This document shows positions 26,030 through 36,843 of a stretch of DNA of 64,000 bases, in pieces. Origin of the DNA: Nereocystis luetkeana (Eukaryota; Sar; Phaeophyceae; Laminariales; Laminariaceae); the NCBI GenBank assembly GCA_031213475.1, contig JARUPZ010000026.1, forward strand, positions 1,504,501-1,568,500, in the 5' to 3' direction. The first letter of the stretch is position 1. The number at the start of each line of letters is the position of its first letter. The position numbers and the translations under genes are program-made. Under the pieces are notes generated by a model that did not search any database, was not told the DNA's origin, and saw nothing but the letters and a program-made list of their open reading frames with translations.

Positions 26030-26800
26030 GGTTTTGACTACTGTACTATTACTATTAATATACACAACTACCACTACCACGCAGATGTAGCACAGGTGAG
26101 AAAAAACGTACAATTTACAAACTACTACCTGGTCCTCCCTTCTCCGACTACTAACTATTAACTATACTACCTCTAATTGCTACTGCTGGAGCATGACAGA
26201 CGCTCATGCAACACAGACAATCTCATGGGTAACAGTGAGGCCAGTACAGACAGGTAGAAGGAGCATGAAAAAATACACTACTTTTAATACTACCTTCTAC
26301 CGCTGCTACTATAATAATACCTTTTTTACATCGGCAACGGAGCATGCATGAAATAGCGTGGGTTGAGGGCATGACAGCTATACTGTTACTCTTAAAATAC
26401 ACCTGGTACCACTTAGTACCATTATACTACGAGGATACGTATGTCCTATAATTAAGGAAGAATGAACATGCATGCTATTAATAGAAAATGCTATTAATAG
26501 GACTACATCGAAAAATTATTTAATGTAGGTGCTACGTATACTATTATTTCCAGGTATACGGTTGAGGGCATCTACTGCTGCTATAGGCCACGTAGAAGCG
26601 GCATGCAGAGAGCAACAACATCAATAGCGGGCACCACAACGAAGAAACTGTTGCTACTAAGATTAGTACAAGTACAGCTATTGAACAGGTATCAACAGAA
26701 ACAGCATGAACTCGGTACCATTGGCTACTATTTATCCCGATACTACCGCACAACTGCTGGGTTTGGTGGAGGAACGCCTACTCCAAACCGTCTCGTTTAC
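26030..26800. repeat. Low-complexity ACT/CTA-rich region
   Basis: Irregular runs of ACT, CTA and TAA trinucleotides. A short phrase GGAGCATG recurs near 26,190, 26,262, 26,339 and again at 26,980. The phrase ATGCTATTAATAG is present twice in a row at about 26,472-26,500. Confidence 0.5.
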
Positions 26801-26875
26801 TACACAGATCGCCATTTTGAGGAGAGTCTTGATTTAGACTGCAGCTTATGGGTCGTCAAGAATCGAGAAAGACCA

Positions 26876-26894
26876 GGGGGGGGGGGGGGGGGGG
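26876..26894 (+). repeat. Poly-G run, 19 nt
   Basis: An uninterrupted run of 19 G residues. Confidence 0.9.
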
Positions 26895-27312
26895 TGTACT
26901 ATAGAGGAGAGATGTACTCAATCTCATCCATGGCCGTAGTCGTATGGCCATAGACCATCGCATTCCTACAATGCCGAGACGGAGCATGTGGGATTTTCAC
27001 CGACCAGGCAGACATTGCTTGCACCAAGTGCGAAGCGCCGTGAGGTGTCCGGCGAGTCGCATGAAGGGTGAGCTGCATCCTACTAAGACCCGCTTGTGAG
27101 ATGGACTTACATAAGGATGACTGCTTCAGTGAGTTGATTTAATTTCCGGTGAACGAAATTCCTGAGAGAACTAGGGGAGTACTATATAACTGCCTCTTAG
27201 GTGCCTTACCTTGAACACTACATGATACCATCATTCCCACTTGTGCCGAGTAAGGGTTCTTCACCTCCCACAAATGATCTAACGCGACAACCAGCTGTTG
27301 TGGGCGACCGCC

Positions 27313-27331
27313 AAAAAAAAAAAAAAAAAAA
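27313..27331 (+). repeat. Poly-A run, 19 nt
   Basis: An uninterrupted run of 19 A residues; not placed after a recognisable retroposed gene. Confidence 0.9.
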
Positions 27332-27419
27332 CGGTACCCTGGTTGTCTACATCACGTAATGTTTTACAGTGTCGTTGCCAACCGAGGGCAACCCAGCCTA
27401 TATAAAACAGGGGCGGGGA

Positions 27420-27433
27420 GGGGGGGGGGGGGG
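27420..27433 (+). repeat. Poly-G run, 14 nt
   Basis: An uninterrupted run of 14 G residues, about 90 bp after the poly-A run. Confidence 0.9.
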
Positions 27434-28235
27434 CAGATGACATACCCACACCAATAGCGTGGGGATGAAGCTTAGATGCGGCTTAGAATTCGAATAAATA
27501 TAGAAAGTCACGAGTACATATTAAGATGTAGGACGGGAGCTAAGACAACACATGATGTATCCTAGAAAAAACATTAATGGAAGTAGACGCAGAAGGAAGA
27601 CAGACCTTGTGCATTGGTTTCCTTTGAATCGGGGATTTCTTCTATCGGGATTTTTTGTACTGACTGATCGATGCTGAAGTTCATGTCGCAAATTGTCGAA
27701 TGGCAAGCCTCATAATGATAATATAGTATTCTACCTACCTACATGCGTGTCAAACACAGCGTCATCAGTATACAGAAAGGCCAAAGAACCTAAAACATAT
27801 CCCCACTCATGTATTTGTAGGAAGCACTATCTCATCAGTATCTATTCATGTACACGTACGTGTACGTAGGGTTGAGGCACGATGATTTATTTTTCTGCTT
27901 TTTTTGTCACATGAAAAGCTTCGAGTGGCTGTCTTCTAAATACTCACGACAACAACAGCTGGCTGGTGGTAACACAGCAGCAGTCGAACTCCAACAGCCT
28001 TATTAGTTTTTTTTATTCAAATAGATAGGCAGCAACTCCGTTGTATGTAGTAGATATTCCTCCTGGTACAACTCTTTACATACGATTAAAGGAATCAGGA
28101 AAAACTCCGCGTTTATATTAATGACTGCCAAAAGCAGTATATACTCATGGACACAGCAACAGACTCGTGGCAACACCATCACTGCTACACTACTGCTGTT
28201 GTTGCTGGTCCTCTTCCTCCTAACACTACTGCTAC

Positions 28236-28275
28236 TACTATTACGGGGACCATAATTAATTATAGGACCTACATT
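28236..28275 (+). mobile_element. Fragment of the CGGGGGACC MITE family
   Basis: The sequence ACGGGGACCATAATTAATTATAGGACCTAC is a mutated copy of the left end of the element at 46,525-46,625. The remainder of the element is missing. Confidence 0.55.
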
Positions 28276-28359
28276 GCACACAAAACCTGTATGATTTACT
28301 TTTTTCACGGACAATATTCAAGTGGTCCTACCAGGTATTCACTATGGTTCTCCAACCTT

Positions 28360-28612
28360 GTTTTGTTTTCTCTTTGATTGTTTCTTTTCGTTTCACTATT
28401 TCATAGATTGCGTATGTCGTGCCTGTCGTATCTAGTATGATGACATGGCTTTGCATTGCCCACTGCAGTTCACACTGCACACGTGGCAACGTAGTATCTC
28501 TGTGGCGTAGCTTTGTGACCACAGAACTTGTATCTCTTCTAGGATGGAAGAATCGGCACGGACACTGGTTGTGCTGGATGTCGACGGGTAGAAAGAACGG
28601 TTTAATGTGAAG
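28360..28612 (-). repeat. Dispersed ~250-bp repeat, copy 1
   Basis: Reverse-complement match to 49,588-49,848, covering the phrases for GTCGACGGGTAGAAAGAACGG, GAATCGGCACGGACACTGG and GGCTTTGCATTGCCCACTGC. Similarity is high by eye. A relic of about 45 bp lies at 9,018-9,062. Confidence 0.75.
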
Positions 28613-28658
28613 AACACACACACACACATCGAACTACTATTAATACTACTACTCCAAT

Positions 28659-28674
28659 AAAAAAAAAAAAAAAA
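28659..28674 (+). repeat. Poly-A run, 16 nt
   Basis: An uninterrupted A run just downstream of the dispersed repeat. Confidence 0.85.
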
Positions 28675-28871
28675 TTATGTGTCGTGAGTTCACATCTCGT
28701 CGACTTCCTATTATTTGGTCCTTTTCGGGCGTGAGCGCTGGAGACAACACGAATGATTATGACAGTGTGCCTCTAATAAAAGACACAAGTAGCGTTTGGC
28801 GAGGGGAAGGCCCCGGAGACCTCTGTTACTAAGTCGACGAGATTCCACGAACTCTAAGAAACATTCTTGAT

Positions 28872-28982
28872 TATATAGCACTGCCTGCTAGACCACTCAG
28901 TCAGCGCTGGCTGAGTGGTTTGGCACGGAGAGTGTTCTAGAATCAACAGCTGACTGAGTGGTCTAGCAGGTGGTGCTATATA
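28872..28982. repeat. 34-bp inverted repeat forming a 111-bp hairpin
   Basis: The arms 28,872-28,905 and 28,949-28,982 are complementary with only about two mismatches and read TATATAGCACTGCC... on the left. The 43-nt loop contains a third related copy of CTGAGTGGT and an exact match to the tRNA A-box pattern, TGGCTGAGTGG. No B box follows. A MITE or a structured RNA are the obvious options. Confidence 0.7.
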
Positions 28983-29390
28983 TAGAACGTCAGTTCCTCC
29001 TGCGGAATTGGACCACCCTCTGCAACCTCACAGGTGGTGTGTGCATACCTTGTTTTCTCATGTATCAGGAGCAGAAGAGGCCGATAACATGTACGATAGT
29101 AAGACTCACCAACGAAGACGTACTTACTCGTGTACTCTGCTGCAACATTTACAGGCGGTATTTCAAACAATTTTCAGTGTGTTGGTGTGCCCGTCACGTT
29201 TAAACTGTTGTAAACCTACTACTTTCGATTGTCTTGTGTACCCCGACTTTTTCGTGTGTTGATCTGCTCTTTCAGTGTACGAAATGGTTCAAGTATTATC
29301 GTCTCGTCGACCTTTCTTTGTAGAATCCAGGAGTCGCCGGCCAGTAGTCAATCGCTAGGGAAATAAGGGCAAACGCGCGAAAGGTTCACA

Positions 29391-29449
29391 CAGCTTGCAA
29401 GGTTGAGTATCGATCGATCTGCCGATCGGTTGAACTCACAGCTGACGTG
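29391..29449 (+). repeat. Partial relative of the 30.4-kb foldback element
   Basis: The sequence from CAGCTTGCAAGGTT to GAACTCACAGCTGACG resembles the 3' arm of the element at 30,424-30,656, but lacks the nested hairpin seen there. Confidence 0.5.
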
Positions 29450-29737
29450 TTGTTTTTTTAGAGAGAAGGCAGCATCCATCAGGCTTTGTGGCTCTTGCCC
29501 GGTTTGATTTCTTACTGCTGAGAGTGTGCGACTGGACAACTTGCAGGGTATGAAACTTATGTATATACCGCTTTATTTAGTTAGTATAGGTTCCTCGTAC
29601 CTACCTGTACCAATTTGCCCCAGGCAGACGGGCCGAAGGGACCAGGCGCGTGGCGTACGTCAAAGGGCTACGTGAAACCTATTTTATGGTGCTCGAAAGA
29701 CGTTTACTGCTGCGGTGTATCTGCTACTCAGTAACTG

Positions 29738-29770
29738 TATTTGTTGCTGCTGGTGCTGCTGGTGCTGCTG
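29738..29770 (+). repeat. GCTGGT/GCT microsatellite
   Basis: Short imperfect run of GCT and GGT triplets (TTGCTGCTGGTGCTGCTGG). Confidence 0.7.
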
Positions 29771-30266
29771 AGATTGATCCAAAACAAAAAAGCGGAGGGG
29801 TAATATAAGGCGGGTGGTCTAAAAATAAGGGTGGGGAGACTTTCAACGCAGAGAAAATTCAGATATATAAAAAAATATATCGCTGTTCGTTGTTGGGGGT
29901 TGCTGTCGTATCACGGGTGTCTTTACATATTTGTCGTACAAATAGGATACCGGCCAGGAATCTGGGCAGTGTGGGTCGCGTTAGCTGCCTCACCGAGACA
30001 CAGTACAGCGAAACAGGAGGCAGTATGGGCCTGGATCCGTTGTTTTTGCCCGTTGCGACTACCTGCAGCAGCTGCTGCTAAGAAGAGCGTGCGACTGGAC
30101 AACCGCCGTATCTCGGTATAACAGTATCTAGTACAAAAAAGTTGTGGAAGTAGGGTAGACCAGCCCGGGGAAGCAGTTTGTTTGGTGATCACGAATGTTC
30201 TCGGCGTTTGGTGTACACCGACACCCGTGAAAGGGCTTGGTGCAAAAGAGACAATGACAGGCAGAT

Positions 30267-30346
30267 GTGTGCTGTTGTTGCTGTATGTTGTTGTTGTTGT
30301 TGTTGCTGCTGCTGTGCTGCTTCTACTGTATCTTCTGCTGCTGAGG
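30267..30346 (+). repeat. GTT/GCT trinucleotide microsatellite
   Basis: Imperfect run of GTT then GCT triplets, reading as poly-glutamine on the minus strand in one frame. I see no supporting coding context. Confidence 0.75.
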
Positions 30347-30423
30347 TTAAAACCATACAGCAGAGGGTGGCAGGCAATCAATGGGGATGGCTACTTTACA
30401 AAGTAATGGAATACGTTAGCTAT

Positions 30424-30656
30424 GAGTTCGACTGATTAATTAGTTGATACTCAGTTTTGCAAGCTAGCTGCGTAATACGTCTCGTCTGTACCCCATTTTT
30501 ACTGAATTTTCGTGATGGGCTTATCACACAACTTCTTGGAAATTCAGTAAAAATGGGATATATATATATGATCATTGAGGTATATGACGCAGCTTGCAAA
30601 GTTAGTTGTGTACCTGGTATCAAGTATTAATACCAGGTATATAATCAATCGAACTC
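30424..30656. mobile_element. Foldback element with a nested TACCTGGTA hairpin
   Basis: An imperfect long hairpin. The outer arms pair GAGTTCGACTGATTA with TAATCAATCGAACTC, the middle arms pair TTTTGCAAGCTAGCTGCG with CGCAGCTTGCAAAG, and the inner arms pair CCCATTTTTACTGAATTTTC with GAAATTCAGTAAAAATGGG. The 3' arm is interrupted by a separate palindrome at 30,611-30,639 that the 5' arm lacks. This layering suggests an element with another tiny inverted-repeat unit inserted into it. Confidence 0.6.
30611..30639. repeat. TACCTGGTA palindrome unit
   Basis: A 29-nt inverted repeat whose ends are TACCTGGTAT and ATACCAGGTA around a short AT-rich middle, inserted in the 3' arm of the foldback element. 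Confidence 0.7.
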
Positions 30657-30882
30657 ACAGCTAGCTGACGTATTTCATACCGGTATATTTTTTGAAAATA
30701 TGTATGATAAGCCGTTCGCGCGTATTCCATATATATATTATATGTATTTCCTTGTCGTGGATATGCACCAGCGACTCCCCTGTATGCTACCTGGGCCACC
30801 CGGACAATTTAGTACATACATGTAGGCCATGTACGAAAAATGACGAAAACAAGTAAGTGGGGTTCTCCATGTCATCACGTAC

Positions 30883-31062
30883 TCTGCTCTGCGAGGAGAA
30901 AAGCAATTCCTTGTCTTTTAGAGCCAAATGAGTGACGTTCAATGCACCGAGCACCGCCACGGTGCCCCACCTGGCTCCAGACATGCGTCGTAACGCACCC
31001 ACGGCTCCCTTGCTTGACCCGCAGCCGAAACCGCGAGAAAGAAACCCTCGGCCGCCGGGGAG
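30883..31062 (-). CDS. Candidate internal exon (60 codons), gene unknown
   Basis: A minus-strand open segment bordered by a strong acceptor (a TTTTGTTTTTTTGGCATGCAG tract) and a donor AGA then GTACGTGATG. It is exactly 60 codons in phase 0 on both sides. The peptide is Gly/Arg-rich at its start and then mildly hydrophobic (TVAVLGALNVTHLAL). It has no recognisable domain. It could belong to the same minus-strand gene as the candidate exon at 36,844-37,019, which ends in phase 0, but I could not find the exons between them. Confidence 0.35.
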
Positions 31063-31148
31063 CTGCATGCCAAAAAAACAAAACATGCTTATTATACGTA
31101 TACCACATAAATAGTAAGTAAATACTTTCAGTATATACGCTGGCTCTA

Positions 31149-31348
31149 TTGTGATTTCTCTAGATGCTGGCTACCGCGGCGATGCCGAGGACTTCCAGCC
31201 TGAGCGACAGCTCATTCGAAGGCTGCTGTACAGCCCCACAGGACTGTCAACTTTTTTTCTTGGAGTTGTACACAATTGGTTTGCTTTCTAAAAAAAAACG
31301 TCCGTTCCCATTTTTTGTTTCGTTCCCATTTTTCCGTTTTGTCTGTTA
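31149..31348 (+). repeat. ~200-bp direct repeat, copy 1
   Basis: Nearly identical to 34,259-34,465 (a few substitutions and one 6-bp insertion in copy 2). It begins TTGTGATTTCTCTAGATGCTGG and ends in T-rich sequence. The first about 110 bp are open in more than one frame, but the two copies differ by amino-acid-changing substitutions, so coding is not supported. Confidence 0.85.
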
Positions 31349-32515
31349 GTTGTATTCCTTGTCCTTTGGCCAGGAGTCTTGGGGCGTGGGTGGGTGACGA
31401 GCCTGCTTTGCGTTGAATTTTATGCGTCACTAGTTTCTTGGGGGGGCATATATGACAATCTCAGGAGGGAAACGGTAGCCAGGGCCTGTTGCCAGATCGA
31501 TCGCAGTTGTAACGAAAGACGGTCGTTTTACGCGTACTACAAACTGCTGCGGCTTGTCTGTTTTTTAGATTTGGGACAAAATAAGGTATACTGACCGCTG
31601 TTGGGCCTAAACGAGTGACACACCGAAACCAGTAAAAAAAAAACATGCCAAGAGCTTGACATTGTCCGGACTGACATCGTAACGTGTTTTGGCTCGAATC
31701 GGCCAGGGTATAGTACCTGACTTCAATCTGGGTTTTTCGAGGGCTTAAAAAAATACATTTTTTTTTTATTATTTTCAAATTTAATCTGCATCTATCTGAT
31801 TTGCAAAAGAGTACACAACCAAGCAGGCAAAGTAGAAAAAAAAAACATTGTGAGCGAAAAGTCGTTCGGGACATTTGTCGGGTTATTCTATATATAGTAA
31901 TTCATGGTGGGTCAACACCCTCGGTGGAGTCTGAGGCGATTCTTTTTGCCGCTTCGGTGACCACGATAGAGGCGATAAAGCGTGAACCTCAACGAGAGGT
32001 GACCGGACCAAAGGACGCGCGCACGACCACAGACCATAATAGCACATCGCCCCCCTGCGGTGGCGCCTCAAAAGTAGACATGGTTGCCGCAAGCCCAATT
32101 TTTCGTCCTGCTCGGTCACCCAACAATCACGAAAACAGAGCAAAAGAGCGAAATAACGGATATATACACGCTCGAGACCTCGATAGCTGCATCACCGCTG
32201 CCGTTCCGCACGTCGTAACGTACGTGGTGCTTGAGGGCTCCCTCCGCCCACCCCAGACACCCTGGGAGCGATAGCTTCCTGTCCTACGCCACCAAAACTC
32301 AAAACAGGCTGGCGGCGGCGCGCACGCAGCAACGCAAACCTTGTGTGACACCGTGCGTTTACTCAGAATACTTCTTTGATTGACAAATATTTACGCCGTT
32401 CCCGGACAGGACAAAAATAGCCAATATATATTTTCCTTAAATTTGCCAACGGTCGGGGGCGTATACAATTCTGATTGGCGTGTGCATATGATATATAGTA
32501 AGGTGGCATAACGAG

Positions 32516-33075
32516 TGAATGATTCCCAACGCGGACTGCTGGGTGAGAGACTCTTCACAGCCCAACGACTGACTCGGTTCGGCGTAAATACAAGTACGTA
32601 ATATATCATATAATATATTGAACGAATGACTCCCCACGCGGAATGGTGGGTGAGAGATATTCGTCACATACATCCAAACGTTGGAGAGGTCTTGAGCGCG
32701 AAACTTGCAGATACGAGAGGTCTTGAGCGCGGATGCTTGTAAAAAGTTGAAGTTGCAGAATATCATTTTGACGCTCCAGCGTTATTGGGCGCGTATACAA
32801 GTATGTAAAGTCGTGCAATGAATGAGTGAGTCTCCAGACGAACCATTCTGTGAGAGATAATCTTCACCGTAAAAAAAACGCCCGAGATGTCTTGAGCGCG
32901 AATTAGTGTAGGTGGTCGCCGCAAGGCAGATATTATTGAGCGCGAACACATATAAAATATGCAAAATGGCGGAATGAATGAGTGACCCCCCAGACGAAAT
33001 ATTGGTTGGGAGATAATCTTCACAACCAAACGTCCGAGTGTTGAGCGCGAATAATTGTAAATATTCACCGCAAGG
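32516..33075 (+). repeat. R1 repeat field, first block (four units)
   Basis: Four degenerate units start near 32,516, 32,620, 32,817 and 32,970. Each has a start like GAATGANTGANTCCCCA, an imperfect self-complementary core around CGGA..GCTGGGTGAGAGAT, then a segment TCTTCAC.GCCAAACG, and often GTCTTGAGCGCG. The GAGCGCG phrase also occurs as extra copies. Confidence 0.7.
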
Positions 33076-33189
33076 GCAGATGTTGAGTCTAGCTAGGTGA
33101 AATGGAGTGGCACGATTTGATATTTCACTCACACGTCCCGGCAGGGCGACAATAATAACTTAAAGCGTCAAAACGCCACAATTTAATGC

Positions 33190-33400
33190 TCTGGCTGGTT
33201 ACCTCTCGTCGTGTGTACGTGATGGGGCACCGAGTATTTACGATCGCATAGCAGTAGTACGTAGAAATAGATACCACGGTAATGTTTGGTATGATCGTAT
33301 TCTATTATGGCCATTAAAAAAAAACTGTGCAATGTAACTGGATAATCTTGCTGGTATCTCGCATGCGATCGTGATGGGGCGCAGATGATTGCCAGTTTAC
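33190..33400 (+). repeat. R2 repeat units (two)
   Basis: Units near 33,196 and 33,351 follow the pattern CTGGT..CTC, a short variable stretch, then CGTGATGGGGC and a purine-rich end. More units occur at about 34,098, 35,099 and 35,159. Confidence 0.55.
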
Positions 33401-34187
33401 GAGCGCAGTGTGCGTTCGTAAATGGCTTTGTGATCGACTTGTATTGCATGTATGTGCATAAACAAAAAGCGGGCGAGCAGAAACGTGAACGTCGTGATCA
33501 AGCACATAAAAATAAATGATAAAGCAGCAACGAGATCTCTCCGGATTTTCCCTTGAGAGACAGCAGAGATACGACGATTCTCGACATACATCGAGAAGAG
33601 AGTGATCGCGTTGTCTGATGCTCTCAGCAGTATGGGCGCGGATACACCATGATATTTCGAGGATTTATGGAACAACGTATGATAATCTTTGTATTACCTG
33701 GAGCAGTTCATCAGGGTTTCCGTGTAAAATACTCTTGTCAATGTCCTGCTGGTAAGTAAGTACTGTCCACCAGTATTATAATTGGGAAGGACAGAAAACC
33801 GAGTTGGGTCGCCGTTGTTGAACTGTGGACGACATTATCGCAGTTCGATTGGACGTTGCGGCAGGGAGAGAAGCGTAATCACAGCGGGAGGGGTTGGTGT
33901 GTCAATTGAGTATCCTCTCTGTGATATATGTATCCTATAGTTGATCGCAAAAAAAGTCGTTTCACATTGATTGCTAAGGTGATTGGTGATATCATACCTT
34001 TTGCTACAAATAATGGGTGTTTACGTTCCAGGATGGTGACAAAAAACAAACACACGCCGGGAAGATGACGCCCATGTATGTGAAACAATTTAGTCCTGCC
34101 GGTACCTATCGCAATTCTTCGTGGGGCGCAGAAAAAAAAGTTTTTGTTGATGTGGACATGCACGATATATCAATATGGCACAGTGAA

Positions 34188-34258
34188 CTAGTGATACCCC
34201 ACCCGGTTTGCTGGGTGAGAGATAGATAGTCTTCACAGCCAAATGATCGACATGTCAT
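34188..34258 (+). repeat. R1 repeat unit
   Basis: Contains CCCCACCCGGTTTGCTGGGTGAGAGAT, a short hairpin, followed by CTTCACAGCCAAATGATCGAC. It is cut at its 3' side by the 34,259 direct repeat. Confidence 0.65.
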
Positions 34259-34465
34259 TTGTGATTTCTCTAGATGCTGGCTACCACGGCGATGCCGAGG
34301 ACTTCCAGCCTGAGCGACAGCTCATTCGAAGGCTGCTGTACAGCCCCACAGGACTGTCAACGTTTTTTCTTGGAGTTGTACACAATTCCGAATTGGTTTG
34401 CTTTCTAAAAAAAAACGTCCGTTCTCATTTTTTGTTTCGTTCCCATTTTTCAGATTTGTCTGTTA
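34259..34465 (+). repeat. ~200-bp direct repeat, copy 2
   Basis: Partner of 31,149-31,348. It lies directly after an R1 unit, so it probably inserted into, or was copied together with, the repeat field. Confidence 0.85.
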
Positions 34466-34556
34466 TATCGCGCTTCGCGGAGGAGCGCAGATTGAAAATT
34501 CACACCCGGTATGGACATGAATATATATGCACAATGTTACAATTTATGTAGCATAG

Positions 34557-34935
34557 TGAACGAGTGATTCCCCACCCAAACACAGCTGGGTGAGAGACAG
34601 TCTTCCCTGTCAAATGATCGACTCGCGGGGGCATACCGCGTTTTGGGGTGGGGCGAAGATCATCTTCATATTGACGGCTACATCGCCGATACAAGAATTA
34701 GACAAAATGAACGAGTGTTTCCGCACGCGGACTGCTGGGGGTGCGACATAACCTTCACAGCCAAAACGATCGACTATATTGATGTTAAGCTCAAATGCGT
34801 GTACCTGGTACTGGTATGTAATAATAGGGAACACTGAATGACTGACTTCGCGTGCGCAATGTTGGGTGAGAGATAAGCTTCACCGCCAAACGTTCTAGAG
34901 GTCTCGAGTGCAGATAACTGTAGGTTGTCGACCGC
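34557..34935 (+). repeat. R1 repeat field, second block (three units)
   Basis: Units start near 34,557, 34,707 and 34,835. They keep the GAACGAGTGA start, the CTGGGTGAGAGA-type core, the CTTCAC.GCCAAA segment and a following CGATCGACT or GAGGTCTCGAGTGC phrase. Confidence 0.65.
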
Positions 34936-35098
34936 AATGGCAGAAATTGCGTCTTGTCGGGTGAAAGCGAGCGGCATAATCATCACGTTGGGACAGGGAT
35001 AAATTATATTGAAAATTATTGAAAAACAAATTATTTATAGATTTAGATATATATACATAGCGCAAACACGAGATGTGTATAATGGGCTGTGTATTCTG

Positions 35099-35195
35099 GC
35101 TGGTTACCTCTCGTGCGGTCGCGATGGAGCGCAGTTGTTTTTTAGAAAAGCATTGTCTGCTGGTACTTATCACGCCGTCGTGATGGGGCGCGGAT
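35099..35195 (+). repeat. R2 repeat units (two, adjacent)
   Basis: CTGGTTACCTCTCGTGCGG.. GATGGAGCGCAG at 35,099 and CTGGTACTTATCACGCCGTC.. GATGGGGCGCGGA at 35,159. The 60-bp spacing suggests a local tandem duplication. Confidence 0.55.
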
Positions 35196-35236
35196 TAATA
35201 ATACGTGCACAATGCTTCCCAGCGTAACAGCACGAT

Positions 35237-35262
35237 AAATATATATATATATATATATGTAA
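35237..35262 (+). repeat. (AT)n microsatellite
   Basis: AT dinucleotide run. Confidence 0.9.
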
Positions 35263-35960
35263 TATATAAAACGTCCTCCGTCAGAAACTGTGATCAGGCA
35301 TACACCAGTGAAATTCAGCCTGTATATCACCGGACAGGTACATGCATAAATATTTAATGTGATATCGACTTTGCGATAAGATTACGATGCGATACAGCGG
35401 TACTACTGTTGTTTCACGAAATGCTTTAGCTAGTTCAGCACGTCTGTGAAAAATTGGATTTTTTGCGGATATCCCTTGCGTGGTTGTAATGGGAGCAACA
35501 ATAAAAATATGTTGAAACCACGTGACTTTTTCGCTGAAACACCAGCTCGTGACCAAAGCAATGTGACAATCAATCCATTCGACAGAGAAGCAAAGAAGCA
35601 CCTACATGACTAGGATATGCGTGTGTGCCCATGTTGGCTGTTTAAGCGGAATACACCGAGAGTGCGTTCACGTCCGGGTATACGGCGCTGGGGACACACC
35701 CATTGGTCCCTCATGCGAAGTTATGGCTTCCGCAAAGTTATGACCGCCATATACAATGTGCACTCACTATGGATTCTGGTTTCGCTTCAAGTTCCTAAAG
35801 GTCAAGTGTTTCTCGAAATAGGCTAAATTTCGACTCAAGGACACAGTGCGGCCCGAGGCGACCACGGCGAGCAGCAATTGTGGTGGTACGAGCAGTAGGT
35901 CGAGTGGTAAGAGTAGCAAGGCAGGCCTACGTTCAGTACATGGAGCTGAATCCACTGTGA

Positions 35961-36473
35961 TAACGTCACACGGCGAAGCTAACCACCAAGCCATTCGAAT
36001 GCAGGTCCACAAGGCAAGTATTCAGTATTGCTCGACAGATCTTCATCACGCAACTAGCTCCGTTAGATTCAACTGAGCCGCCGGGGATAGACGATTTGCT
36101 AGGAGCGGTGCTCCCCACCTGGGCGAAGGTTGGCGCAAGTACATTGACGCCGGCTGCTGGTGCACGTCGATTTCCACGAAGACCCATCGCACATCGCGAA
36201 ATGGAGGGCGCTATATTTTTACGTCCGCGCAGGGGAGAAGGCTTATCCCAGCTGTCGTGGTTCGGTTGGGTGTCACAGAGGGGAGGATCGGCTGTTGATT
36301 CACGCTTTCACCTGGTCGACGCTGGTTTCGAGCTGTCGATCCAGTCGCTGTTGATCTACAGTTTATTGCAAGGTATCTCACGATCGCTTGAGCTGGAGGG
36401 GACACGCCCACGGGTTTGGCTATCTATTCCGTGGGTTGTGGTGAACTCATACCTTCTTGGGGTATGGGGGTAG
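35961..36473 (+). other. Unresolved 170-codon open frame, possible terminal exon
   Basis: The plus strand is open from just after a TAA at about 35,958 to a TAG at 36,471, without an early ATG, as a last exon would be. It contains motifs such as PPGIDDLLGAVLPTWAKVG. The opposite strand is also open from about 36,310 to 35,966, and a second plus frame reads plausibly at 36,160-36,270, so the GC-rich composition alone could explain it. I do not recognise any domain. Confidence 0.25.
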
Positions 36474-36480
36474 AGTGACA

Positions 36481-36511
<31 letters not shown>

Positions 36512-36514
36512 AAT
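36481..36514 (+). repeat. (AT)n microsatellite
   Basis: AT run with one phase slip. Confidence 0.9.
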
Positions 36515-36843
36515 AATTTATAGTACATATATATGTATTCATGGATAGGTAATATGAGGTAATCGCTACAAGCCTAGGTAGGTGTGTTGCGACCAGCTCA
36601 TAGTTTGACGTGAAGAAGTGGTGTTGTATTATTCCTGACAACAGTCAGTCAAGGCGTCTTTAATGAAAGTTAGTGTCAACCATGTTGAGCTGCGATTCTG
36701 TGGCCATAAAAACGACCATATACATGTTGGTAGCAGCGTTGTACGTACACGGAGCGAGGTTCGGGGCCCGTGTGCCGAGCTGGGGTAGGGTGTCGGAGCC
36801 GTTGCTCGTACGGTAGCACTACTGTTATACCACGCAGCGATAC

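Noticed and set aside
31149-31260. Peptide DAEDFQPERQLIRRLLYS as the start of a ligand-gated channel domain
   Set aside because: The likeness is limited to a few residues, no further domain follows, and the two copies differ by amino-acid-changing substitutions.
32516-34935. R1 array as a CRISPR array
   Set aside because: Units are degenerate, spacing is irregular, and there are no cas genes; the context is eukaryotic.
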